The notes under the pieces: model-generated | Seen by the model: the letters and a program-made list of their open reading frames with translations, nothing else | Database searches by the model: none | What the model was told of the DNA's origin: nothing | NCBI RefSeq assembly: GCF_029846175.1 | Contig: NZ_JARWAC010000010.1 | Span: 124,001 to 188,000 of the forward strand | Length of the DNA stretch: 64,000 nucleotides | Source: Sphaerisporangium sp. TRM90804 | GTDB taxonomy: Bacteria > Actinomycetota > Actinomycetes > Streptosporangiales > Streptosporangiaceae | Direction: 5' to 3' | Translations under genes and position numbers: made by a program | Part shown: one piece after another, positions 35,595 to 44,190 of the stretch | Position numbering within the stretch: position 1 is the stretch's first letter | How the letters are laid out: the number at the start of each line of letters is the position of its first letter

Positions 35595-36090
35595 TTAGTC
35601 GGCGGTGTCCCACTCCTGCCAGTCGGCGTACGCCCGTTGGCTTGACTCGTTGGCCGTCTGCGACGACGACCCGCTCTCTCGCCCCCTACAGGCAGGTGGG
35701 ATAGTCATAACTTTTGCGCCATGCAGCTTGCCGGGGCGCCGTCGTCGCGGGGCCGCGGCGAGGACGGATCGGAGGGATGCCACCCACCAGCGGTTCCAGC
35801 GCCAGGCTGTCATGAACGTTGGCGGCGCTGATCGAGATAGAGATGGGCAGAGCGGTCCGTTCGGTGATGAGGTGGATCTTCGACCCCCCTCTTGCCGCGA
35901 TCGACAGGGGTCGGGCCTGTCAGCTCCCTCCTTTGGCGGCTCGCACACTGACCGGTCGATCGCGCACCGCGACCAGTCCAGCTCTTCTCGGGCACCCAGC
36001 CCAGCCAGCAGGCTCCGGTACAGCTTGGCCCACATTCGGGCAGCGCTTCACTCGGCGAAGCGACAGTGCACCGTCTGCTAGGAGGCACCG
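35595..36090 (-). pseudogene. IS5-family transposase remnant (copy 2)
   Basis: Minus strand: TVHCRFAE, MWAKLYRSLLAGLGAREELD then WSRCAID, then in another frame SIAARGGSKIHLITERTALP and ISISAANVHDSLALEPLVG, then KSYDYPTCL. This is the same family and strand as the remnant at 33602, covering the N-terminal and central catalytic part, with several frameshifts. Confidence 0.65.
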
Positions 36091-36221
36091 AAAAGGGAAG
36101 GCATCCACGATCGAGCCAACGCCAAATGAGTCACGGTCTTAGCCGCGGGAAGGGGGCAGTATCGAGCGGTCCTCGGCCTGATGAGGAAGGATCAGACGCG
36201 CGGCTGGGGCTCGGAGGCGAG

Positions 36222-36707
36222 ATGAACGAGAAGACGGCGGCGTTGCTCCTTGATGTGACGCAACGCCTGGAACGGAGCATTGTCGCTCACGACTGCCCGG
36301 CGGTCGTTCTTCTCGATGGCGAACGCAGGTTGGCACTCAGCGATTACGACTACCTGCGGGATGATCAAACGGCTGGCGCCTTCGAGACGAGAGCCGCCCG
36401 CAAAGCTCGCGAGCTCGGCGTCACACGATGGGTTCTGGCGGTCCCTCAGGTGTGGGCCGTCACTGCCGAGAGCGTCGCGATGCGCGCTGTATCGAACCAT
36501 CCCCTGCGGGAGGGGGAGCAGGAAGCGATCACCTGGATGACCTTCGACGGCGAAGACGGCGTCGACTACGGCCGGGTGGCATACACCCGTCGCCCCAATG
36601 GCGAGCCGGTGTTCGGTGAACCGGAGATGTTCACCGTGGGCGTTCGCCCTTCCGCGATCATGCCGGGGTACGTCCTGCTTCAGGAGTTCCTGCCGCAGGG
36701 GGAGTGA
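36222..36707 (+). CDS. Hypothetical protein (161 aa)
   Basis: ATG 36222 with GGAGGCGAG upstream. Soluble alpha/beta protein: MNEKTAALLLDVTQRLERSI, CPAVVLLDGERRLALSDYDY, HPLREGEQEAITWMTFDGED, GRVAYTRRPNGEPVFGEPEM. No catalytic signature. It looks like one of the small conserved cargo proteins of actinomycete plasmids. Followed by a hairpin terminator. Confidence 0.6.
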   Translation: MNEKTAALLLDVTQRLERSIVAHDCPAVVLLDGERRLALSDYDYLRDDQTAGAFETRAARKARELGVTRWVLAVPQVWAVTAESVAMRAVSNHPLREGEQEAITWMTFDGEDGVDYGRVAYTRRPNGEPVFGEPEMFTVGVRPSAIMPGYVLLQEFLPQGE

Positions 36708-36715
36708 GACGGACA

Positions 36716-36741
36716 GGGTCGGCCCCTTTCGGAGCCGACCC
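36716..36741 (+). terminator. Hairpin terminator
   Basis: Arms GGGTCGGC / GCCGACCC around CCCTTTCGGA, nine bases after the stop at 36707. It separates plus-strand cargo from the minus-strand transfer operon. Confidence 0.65.
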
Positions 36742-36858
36742 CTGACCTACATCAACCCGATCGACCAAGACAGGGATGAGTTCGGTCACTGCCGAGCCTA
36801 CGTCGTAGTGCCGGCCAGGAGGCTGGATGCGACCCCATCCCGGCCCAACGAGGTCTGA

Positions 36859-37215
36859 TCAGAACCATGCTTGCGCGTTGCAGGAGCGCACGCCTCCGCG
36901 CGCGAGGCTACGGCCGTAGCAGAACTTGGCCGCGGTGACCGATCCGAGGAAGATCGAGTCGCTCACGCAGCCGACTCCCGGTCCGGTCTGGAGGGTGAGC
37001 CTGCGGCCGATGGAGGTGCTGTATTCCACGCCGACGCGGAAGCGGTCGGCCTTGGTGTCGCAGAGCAGGATGTCCTTGTGGCCGCCGCTGATGGTGACCC
37101 TCCCCACCCCCGCGTAACCGTCCTGCCAGTCGGTGGCGGCCTGGGCGGGTGAGGCGGCGACGATCAGGGCGGAGGTGAGGACGGCCATGGAGAAGCGGCG
37201 AAGACGGTTGGACAT
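36859..37215 (-). CDS. Small exported cysteine-containing protein
   Basis: 118 aa with a clear Sec signal peptide (RRFSMAVLTSALIVAASPAQAA, cleavage after AQA near 27). The mature part of about 90 aa has four cysteines (LCDTK, GCVSD, FCYGR, SCNAQ), consistent with two disulfides, and a beta-rich pattern. It is the last gene of the minus-strand transfer operon region, 61 bases after the NlpC/P60 gene, with GAAAGGTG as its own site. Role unknown; a surface protein made during transfer is a guess. Confidence 0.6.
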   Translation of the reverse strand: MSNRLRRFSMAVLTSALIVAASPAQAATDWQDGYAGVGRVTISGGHKDILLCDTKADRFRVGVEYSTSIGRRLTLQTGPGVGCVSDSIFLGSVTAAKFCYGRSLARGGVRSCNAQAWF

Positions 37216-37276
37216 GACGCACCTTTCTCGAAGGACTTACTGGACGGGTGTTGAGGGGCGAGGCTGTGGGGAGCGG

Positions 37277-38248
37277 TCAGCCGGGCCGGACGGCTCCGGC
37301 GTACTCGGTCTCGTAGTAGGTGCTGCCGGACCAGACGGTGATCTTGACGACGTCGCCGGTCCTGGGCGCGTGCAGCATTCGGCGGCCGTCGATGTTGAGG
37401 CCGACGTGGTGGATGGTCGCCGGAACGCGCGGATTGGAGGCGAAGAAGAGCAGGTCACCGGGCTTGATTCGCGCGCGGGCGATGCGGGCTCCGGAGCGCC
37501 ATTGGGCGTAGGTGTGGCCGCCGATCCGGACGCCGGCGCGGGCCCAGGCGTACTCCGCCAGCCCTGAGCAGTCGAAGCCTCGGGTGCTAGCTCCGTGACG
37601 GATGCCGAAGGTCGGACCGCTCGGACCGCCGCCGCCCCAGGAGTAGGGCACCCCGAGCATCTTGAACGCGGCGCGTAAGGCCACCGCTCCCCGCCCGGAC
37701 GCCGGAACCTGACTGTCGACTGCCGACGCAGCGGGGGTTGTCGGATCGCCGATGGTTGCGGATAGCTCGGTGCATAAGTCCCGGGCGGACCTAGTGACGA
37801 TGGCACCCGCGCGGCGGACGTGCTGTCGGGCGGGCTTCGGTGGCTGTCCTGGTTCTGCCCGCGTATCCGTGGCACCGAGAACGGCCGCTACATGGGCCAC
37901 CACCGACGTCCGGGAAGCTCCGGACGCGGCGGCCTGCATGATGATCTGGGCGGCGGCCTGCGCGTCGGCGGTGGGTTGGCGCGTCGGCATGGCGGACGAT
38001 GTGGCCGTGACGCGGGTCGAGGGTGCGGGAGTCGGCATGGTGGGCGACAGGGCGTCTCTCTTGCTGGCACCCGCTCCTGCATCCTTCGTGCTCGCCGCTG
38101 GTGAGGCGTAGGCGCAGACCGCGGCGGTGACCTCCGGAGACATGGTGGTCTGCTGGGCTCCACCCGCCACGCCCGCGAGCACGGCAATGCCGGACACGAG
38201 GCCGCCACCGGCCGCGATGGGTTTGAGTAGTCCCGCTTCTATGATCAT
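37277..38248 (-). CDS. NlpC/P60 cell-wall hydrolase of the transfer operon
   Basis: 323 aa. N-terminal hydrophobic segment (PIAAGGGLVSGIAVLAGVAG), an Ala/Pro/Thr linker to about 190, then an NlpC/P60 domain: catalytic Cys in RGFDCSGLAEYAW, His in IHHVGLNI, third residue in RMLHAPRTG, with the GVPYSWGGG opening motif. These enzymes cut D-Glu-mesoDAP or related peptide bonds, and conjugation systems use them to open the donor wall. The start overlaps the preceding stop (ATGA), tying it to the transfer operon. Confidence 0.85.
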   Translation of the reverse strand: MIIEAGLLKPIAAGGGLVSGIAVLAGVAGGAQQTTMSPEVTAAVCAYASPAASTKDAGAGASKRDALSPTMPTPAPSTRVTATSSAMPTRQPTADAQAAAQIIMQAAASGASRTSVVAHVAAVLGATDTRAEPGQPPKPARQHVRRAGAIVTRSARDLCTELSATIGDPTTPAASAVDSQVPASGRGAVALRAAFKMLGVPYSWGGGGPSGPTFGIRHGASTRGFDCSGLAEYAWARAGVRIGGHTYAQWRSGARIARARIKPGDLLFFASNPRVPATIHHVGLNIDGRRMLHAPRTGDVVKITVWSGSTYYETEYAGAVRPG

Positions 38249-39135
38249 CGGTCGCCCTCCGCTGAATCGGAGTGGCTCCGGCGTCCGAGGCCGGGCCAGT
38301 GCGTGCTCAGCGCGGCAAGGCGGAGACGGGGGGCCGATGCGCCGATCGGAAGCCAGGCGTCACCGGCCGGCCCGTCGTCGCCGAGGCCACCGGGGCTCGG
38401 CCGAAAGCCGGTGGCCACCGGCACCGACGTGGCGGTGATCTGGTCGGCCATTCGTTTGCGGAGGTTGGCCTCACGGCGCTCGCTGTGCAGCCAGAAGAGC
38501 ACCGGCGAGACGATCGTGGTCTTCTCGGCCAAGGCCACGTAGTCGGCCAGCTTGGCGACGACACGATCGAGGGGTTCGCTGCCGGTGTCGTACTCGAGGA
38601 AGAAGTCGAGAACGCTTTCGTCTTCGGTCCAGCGGCCGTAGGCGTCGGGGCGCACGGTGTCGCCCCACATCAGCGTGCATCGGCGCTCGGGCCACCACGC
38701 CAATACCCGGGCGGCCGACCGGCGCCGGGCGAACCCGCAGAGGTCTGCGTGGAAGCCGTTGACGCCGACGGTATGGGCCAGACGCTGGTTGTGGGCGATG
38801 CTCAGCGTGCGGTCGCGCCGGTAACCGAAGTCCGCGAAGTCGACGCCGGCCTCGGAGGCGAGCACGGCCGCGCCGGGCGCGCCCAGCACGTAGTGGAACG
38901 GGGCCGTGCCCTGCCCGACGGGCTGCAGAGGACGGAAACGTTCGAGTACGCCCGCGTGGTGCAGGACGAGCAGCCTCTTACGCGCCGCCGTGTCGCTGTC
39001 GAAGAACATCTTGGCGAGCTGGTGCGAAGTGAGTACTCGCTGCTCCCACACCGCCCGCAGCATGTCTCGGTCACGAGGCGTGAGGCGCGCGGCGAGCGAG
39101 GTGAGGATGGCGGCTGAGAAGCGGGGACCGGTCAT
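38245..39135 (-). CDS. Replication-relaxation family protein
   Basis: 296 aa from ATG 39135, which has AAGGAGG at eight bases and overlaps the natural stop of the coupling ATPase (ATGA in another frame). N-terminal winged helix (LTPRDRDMLRAVWEQRVLTS; DTAARKRLLVLHHAGVLERF), then a domain with HNQRLAHTVGVNGFHADL, WPERRC, DAYGRW and DFFLEYDTGSEPLDRV. This is the Replication-Relaxation (Replic_Relax) pattern, a family with an acidic core (D, E-D) related to relaxase-like or nuclease folds. It may be the DNA-processing protein of this element; no classical relaxase is seen in the window. Confidence 0.8.
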   Translation of the reverse strand: MTGPRFSAAILTSLAARLTPRDRDMLRAVWEQRVLTSHQLAKMFFDSDTAARKRLLVLHHAGVLERFRPLQPVGQGTAPFHYVLGAPGAAVLASEAGVDFADFGYRRDRTLSIAHNQRLAHTVGVNGFHADLCGFARRRSAARVLAWWPERRCTLMWGDTVRPDAYGRWTEDESVLDFFLEYDTGSEPLDRVVAKLADYVALAEKTTIVSPVLFWLHSERREANLRKRMADQITATSVPVATGFRPSPGGLGDDGPAGDAWLPIGASAPRLRLAALSTHWPGLGRRSHSDSAEGDR

Positions 39136-41518
39136 TTGGTGCTGCCTCCTTCGGGTTGCAACCTCGGGTCGTCCGGTTTGGGCTGCGGGAATGACGAGGC
39201 GGCCATGCGCTCGGGACGCGGCCAGGCGCACCAGGCGCGCGCGCTCGCGGTCGGCATCGGGCAACGGCCGGGTGCGCAGGGTGAACGGCGGCGTCTCGGC
39301 GGCACGGACCACGAGCCGGGCCGCGGCCTGGAAGGCGTCGAAGTTGGCGAGGTCGTGCGCCGTCAAGTAGGGGAGGAAATGGCGCTCGATCTCGCGGGCG
39401 TCCTCGGGAGAGAGCGCGAAGTAGATCTTGTTGCGGGCGTCGGACGACACGGCTTGGCGCAGCTCGCGTGGGAACTGGGCCAGATGCTGGTGGGCCAAGG
39501 TCAGGGAGAGCCGATAGGCGCGGGCCTCGGCGAGCATGTCGGACAGGGCATGGGGGAGCGTGAGGAAGTTGTGCGCCTCGTCGATGTAGAGAGCCGCGTG
39601 GGAGCGAGAGCGGCCGATCTTGGCGCGACGGGCCGCGGCCTGCCAGACCTGGGCGAGGATGACGGAGCCGAGCAGGCGGGCGGTGTCGTCGCCGAGTACG
39701 CCTTTGGGCAGGCGGACCAGCAATATGCCGCCGTCCAGGACGTCGCCCAGGTCGAACGTGGAGCTCGCCGAGCCGAGGATGTCCCGGACGAACGGCCGGA
39801 GCAGGAACGCCCGGAGCTTGTTCATGATGGGCCCGGTGACATGGGCCTGGGCCTGTTCGGAGAGGCCGTCGTACCAGGCCCAGAAGCCGCGCAGCAGCGG
39901 GTCGTCGATCTTCGAGGTGAGGCGGCGGCGGAGGAGCGGATCCGACAGAAGGGCTGGGATGTCGGCGAGGGTGCCGTTCGTCCGGGCGAGGGTGAGGGCG
40001 CAGCCGCGCAGGATGTCGTCGGTGCGAGGTCCCCAGTAGTCGGCGTAGATCTTGTGGAAGATGCCGACGAGGTTGTCGACCGCCATGTCGATGTCGCGTC
40101 CGCCGAGGGCGTTGAGCGCGGGCCGGGGGTGCGGATCGTCCGGGTCGATCAGCACCACCCGGTCGGCCGCGTCTTCGGGGATCAGGCCGAGCAGATCGCG
40201 GACGAGGTCGCCCTTCGCCTCGATGACGACGGTGCCCCGGCCGGCGGTGATGTCGGAAAGGATCATCTGCCCCAGCAGGGTGGATTTCCCATTGCCGTTG
40301 GGGCCGAGGACGTGCACGTGATGGCAGGAGTCGGCCACCCGGAGGGCGACCGGCCGATCGTGCCCGGCGTCCGAGGAGCCGAGCGGCTTCGCGTAGGGGC
40401 CTCCGTGCACGACGGCGGGTGAGGGCGCCACGGTGTTGGCCCCGGCACGGCGCAGACCGGGCACGGCGGCGTCCAGCGGAAGGTGCGCCAGCGCTGCCAG
40501 CTCCGGAACCGACAGCAGGTATCCCCGCGCGAGGCGTCGGGCGGCGAGGCTGAACGCCGGATGCACAAGGCGGTGCCGCTCCAGGCGGTTGTGGCCGCTG
40601 TAGACGGCGAACGCGCTGGCGATCGCCTGAGCTCTGCCTTTGTTGCCGTTGCGGCGTACGGCCAGGGCGGTCTCTACGTCGCGCCGCTCGATCGATCTCG
40701 GGGGATCGGCCTGTATTGCGTAACGGATGGCGACTTCGTAGCGGGAACGCTGGGCCTTGTCTCGGGCGGCCCGGGTCCGTCGACTCCTCCAGGCGGGCCG
40801 TCGCATCCCGCTGTGAGGCTCGCTTGGGCGTGGGGCCAGGCGAGATCTGGTCGAGCGCCAGTCGGATAAGTCGTACCGGCCAGGTGACGCCACGCGGGGA
40901 CAGCCGGGAGCCGGTGGCAGGCCTGGCGAGGATCTGCACGGCTGCGTGCTGCCACGTCGGCATTCCGGTGGCCGCGCCGACCAGAGCCCGCAGCGCGTCT
41001 GCCTTGTGCTCGTATCTGATCGGCAGCCGCTCTTCACGCGCCAGCACCAGCCTTCCGCCGGTGGCCTGACCGTCGAGCGGCACGGGAGGGGCCGGCTGCA
41101 GTACCGCCGTGCGCGAGGAGGGCCAGGCCGCTTCGATCGCGTGCTCCACCAGTTGCTGGGGGACCACGCCCGGCACCCACAGGCGGACGTGCACTCCGTC
41201 GCCGCCGAAGACGTACTCGAAGGCCAGGTGTGGCTGGCCGACGAGGATTCGCTTCCATCTCGGGTGAAGCAGGCCGATCAGATTGGCCCACAGCGCTTCG
41301 GCACCGGGCAACTCCGCGACCGGCGGGGCGAGGATCTCGACGCACCGTGCCCCGCGAGCCAGTCGCCGGTGACGTAGGCGCATGGTGACCAGGCGGATGG
41401 CCAAGCCGGTGATCTGTCCGGTGAGCAAGATGGCGAGCACCTGCCACAGATGAGCCGGGAGCCAGGTGAGGATGCGGTCGGTGATCGCCTCGGGGTCTTC
41501 GAGCAGGTCGCGAATCAT
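39132..41518 (-). pseudogene. TraG/VirD4-type coupling ATPase, frameshifted
   Basis: ATG 41518 opens MIRDLLEDPEAITDRI and a membrane helix (LWQVLAILLTGQITGLAI). The frame is protein-like to about 40,785 (RDATARLEES), then the family continues in the next frame: Walker A GPNGNGKSTLLGQMI, VVIEAKGDLV, DPDDPHPRPALNAL, Walker B HAALYIDEAHNFL, AHQHLAQFP. Near 39,190 a second shift reaches the expected end (EGGSTK and TGA at 39132-39134) that overlaps the next start. Such ATPases feed DNA to the secretion channel. Two indels make the product broken as sequenced. Without the second shift the ATPase would be fused to the downstream protein. Confidence 0.75.
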
Positions 41519-43255
41519 CGCTCGCCACCCAGCGCGGGGAGTTCGGCGATCTCCTCGGGGCTGCTTGTGCAGCGTTCGTGTTCGAGAGCGCTGGCGATCA
41601 CCTGGAAGGCCACCCGCTGCCGGCCCGCCGCCAGCAGGCCGACGCCCCTCTCGGCGGAGAGCAGCAACTGCCGCTCGCCGTCCGACAACTGGAAAGCGCC
41701 GGCCACCGCGTCGATGGCTTGGGGCGCCTGGCGGAGCAGGATCTGGGTGGTGGAGTTCGCGATCACCGCCTGGCCGGTGTCGGAAGCGAGCAGATCGGCG
41801 GCATCCTGCGTGACCACCGACAGGCCGGCCCAGTGCTTGCGAGCCGCCTTGGCCATGCGCAGCAGGAAGCGGGCGCCTTCGGGATCCCGCATGAGCAGCC
41901 AGGCTTCGTCCACGACGACCAGGCGGGGCCTGGCGTTGCCGGGGTCGGTGACGCGTCCCAGATCGTGTCCAGGGTGAGCAGGGTGCCGACGGCCTTGAGT
42001 TCCTCGGGCAGGTCGCGGAGCGAGAAGACGACGAGGTGCGAGTCGGGGCGGGTGGTGGTCGGGCCGTCGAAGAGCTGCCGGTGGGTCCCGGTGACGTAGG
42101 GAGCGAGCCCTGCGGCCAGCTCCTTGGCCTTGGGATCGGGGTCCTCCGCCAAGGCCTCGGCCAGATCGCGTAGCAGCGGTGGCGGCCGGTTCCAGGTGCG
42201 CCGCTCGTAGCTGATCCCGGCTTGACGGTAGGCGGCGAGGATGGCGCGATCGAGCGCGGCCTTCCCCGCGTGGCCTAGCGGTTCACCGAGCATGACGCTG
42301 ACGAGGGTGTGCAGGAAGAGGGCTCGCCGTGTCAGCGGGTCGCCGTCGCCCGCGGGCGGGAGGTCGAAAGGGTTCAGCCGGACGCCGGGCGCGCCCAGGT
42401 GGAGATAGGCGCCACCGACCGCGTGACAGAGGCGGGCGTATTCGTCTTCGGGATCGACGACGGCGACCTCGACCCCTGTGTACAGCGACCTCAGGGCTTC
42501 CAGCTTGGCGAGGTAGGACTTGCCGGCGCCGGAGCGGGCCAGGATGACGGAGTTGTGGTTGTCCTGTGCGAAGCGGTCCCAGGCGACGATCGAGGCGGAG
42601 GACAGGTTCGCCCCGTACAGCACTGCAGTAGCCCCGAGTTCGGCGGTGAGGTCTGGACTGGTGAAGGGGAACGCGGCGGCGAGCGCCGGAGTGTCGAACG
42701 TGCGCCGTATCGCCAGGTTGTCGTAGGCGAGAGGCAGGGAGGACACCCAGCCCTGGAGCTGCCGGAATGTCACCTCGCGGGCATCCAGGAGCAGGGACGC
42801 GGCGAGCGCGCGGACCTGCGCGGAGGCCTCCTCCAGCTCATCGGCCGCTGTGGCGTGGACGGTGAGATAGATGCAGGCGCGGAACAGCTTGGCCTGGCCT
42901 CGGGCCAGCCGGGAGGCCAGCTCCTGGGCGTCTTCGGCGGCGGCCTCCGCGCCGGGTCCAGGAGGCGGCCATGCTGGTGGTCCGATCGCAGGCCCGACTC
43001 CAGGCGGGCCAGTTGCTTGCGCAGCCGGTCGGCGGCGACGAGTGAGGGGACCGGCTCGATGTGCAGCGAGACGTCCAGGCGCCCGGGGTACGTCAGCAGC
43101 GGCTCCATCCAGCCGGGTGCGACCTCTCGCGGATAGCCGGAGATGGCCAGGGTGCGGCACAGGGAGCTGCCGGCCCGCAGATGATGGGGGTGGACCTCGA
43201 CGGCGTCCGGGCCGAGGCTAGAGGCGGGAGTGGGAGTTCTGGCCAGGAGTCTCAT
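41515..43255 (-). pseudogene. VirB4-type T4SS ATPase, two frameshifts
   Basis: ATG 43255 (ATGA overlap with the PrgI gene). First frame: MRLLARTPTPASSLGPDAVE through YPGRLDVSLHIEPVPS and LARLESGLRSD. Near 42,955 it moves to the next frame: CIYLTVHATAADELEEA, Walker A ILARSGAGKSYLAK, VVDPEDEYARLCHAVGG, LRDLPEELKAVGTLLTL. Near 41,950 it moves to a third: RLVVVDEAWLLMRDPEGARF, VVTQDAADLLASDTGQAVI, ending LPALGGER. Together about 580 aa with every VirB4/TraC motif. VirB4 powers pilus and channel assembly. Broken as sequenced; sequencing error is possible. Confidence 0.75.
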
Positions 43256-44190
43256 CGGTGCTCTCCTCGGGTGATTACCTCGCCCGGCGACGAGACCCGG
43301 TCGCCGTGGATCGGCGGGGCGGTGGGGTCGAAACAGGAGGCCAGCAACGCGGCGACCGCGCGGGCGTCCAGAAGCCGCACGTCGAGACCGCATGCGCCGA
43401 GGACGCGAGATGCCTCCTCCAGACGGCGAAGGGCTCGGGCTGCGGATGTGGCCCGGCTGCCGGCGTTGGCGGAGGGTTCGCGGGCGACGAGCAGGACCTG
43501 ACGGCGAAGGAGTTCGTGCCGGTCGGTCAGCTCGCGCAGGAACGCGGCGTGCTCGCGGGCCGCCTGCTCCAGTGCGGGATGGGGAAGATCAGGAGCGGTC
43601 TCCTGCAGCGCGGCCACGGTGGTGGTCAGGTCGACGCGTTCCGCGCGAACCAGGATCTGCACTGGGCCCGGCAGGGAGTTGAGCCAGCGTCCGAACACCG
43701 CCACCAAGGCGTCCTGCTCATCGGGCGTTCGCAGGGCGAAGCTCACCGTGGAGACTTCGGCCAGGGCGGCGACGCCGTCCGGTCCCAGGTCGATCAACCC
43801 GTCGACGCTCACGCCCCGAGCGGGAAGCCGGAGCGGCGATGGGATGAGGCTCGCACTGGCTGCCATCCAGGCCGGAGGCCGGGGGGCGTCCACGGATCCG
43901 GTCACGAACCGCTTCGGGCGGTAGTGGAAGCTGATCGCCGCCAGCACGTACCGATCCAGGCTGATTCCGTCGTGACGGCCGATGGCGAGCAGGATTCCGG
44001 TGACCGCGATCGGGAGAGCTACCGCCAGGAAGACAAGCGGAGGCAGTGTTTCGCCGAAGCCCAGGTATCCCCCGTAGAGGATGGCTCCCGTGCCGGTGAG
44101 GATGCCGAGCTGGCGGGCGGTGAAATTGGCCATGATCTTGTCGGCCTGCTCGACATCGGCCGGGATCCTGATCGGCTGAGACCAGGTCAT
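43252..44190 (-). CDS. PrgI/VirB3-like T4SS membrane protein
   Basis: 312 aa; ATG 44190 overlaps the preceding stop. Begins RIPADVEQADKIMANFTARQ, followed by two membrane helices (LGILTGTGAILYGGYLGF; PLVFLAVALPIAVTGILLAI) and GRHDGISLDRYV: the PrgI (VirB3-like) pattern of Gram-positive conjugation systems. The C-terminal 200 aa (VLVRAERVDLTTTVAALQE) resemble the N-terminal part of VirB4-associated proteins, so it is longer than single-domain PrgI. It acts at the membrane with the VirB4 ATPase encoded next. Confidence 0.8.
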   Translation of the reverse strand: MTWSQPIRIPADVEQADKIMANFTARQLGILTGTGAILYGGYLGFGETLPPLVFLAVALPIAVTGILLAIGRHDGISLDRYVLAAISFHYRPKRFVTGSVDAPRPPAWMAASASLIPSPLRLPARGVSVDGLIDLGPDGVAALAEVSTVSFALRTPDEQDALVAVFGRWLNSLPGPVQILVRAERVDLTTTVAALQETAPDLPHPALEQAAREHAAFLRELTDRHELLRRQVLLVAREPSANAGSRATSAARALRRLEEASRVLGACGLDVRLLDARAVAALLASCFDPTAPPIHGDRVSSPGEVITRGEHR

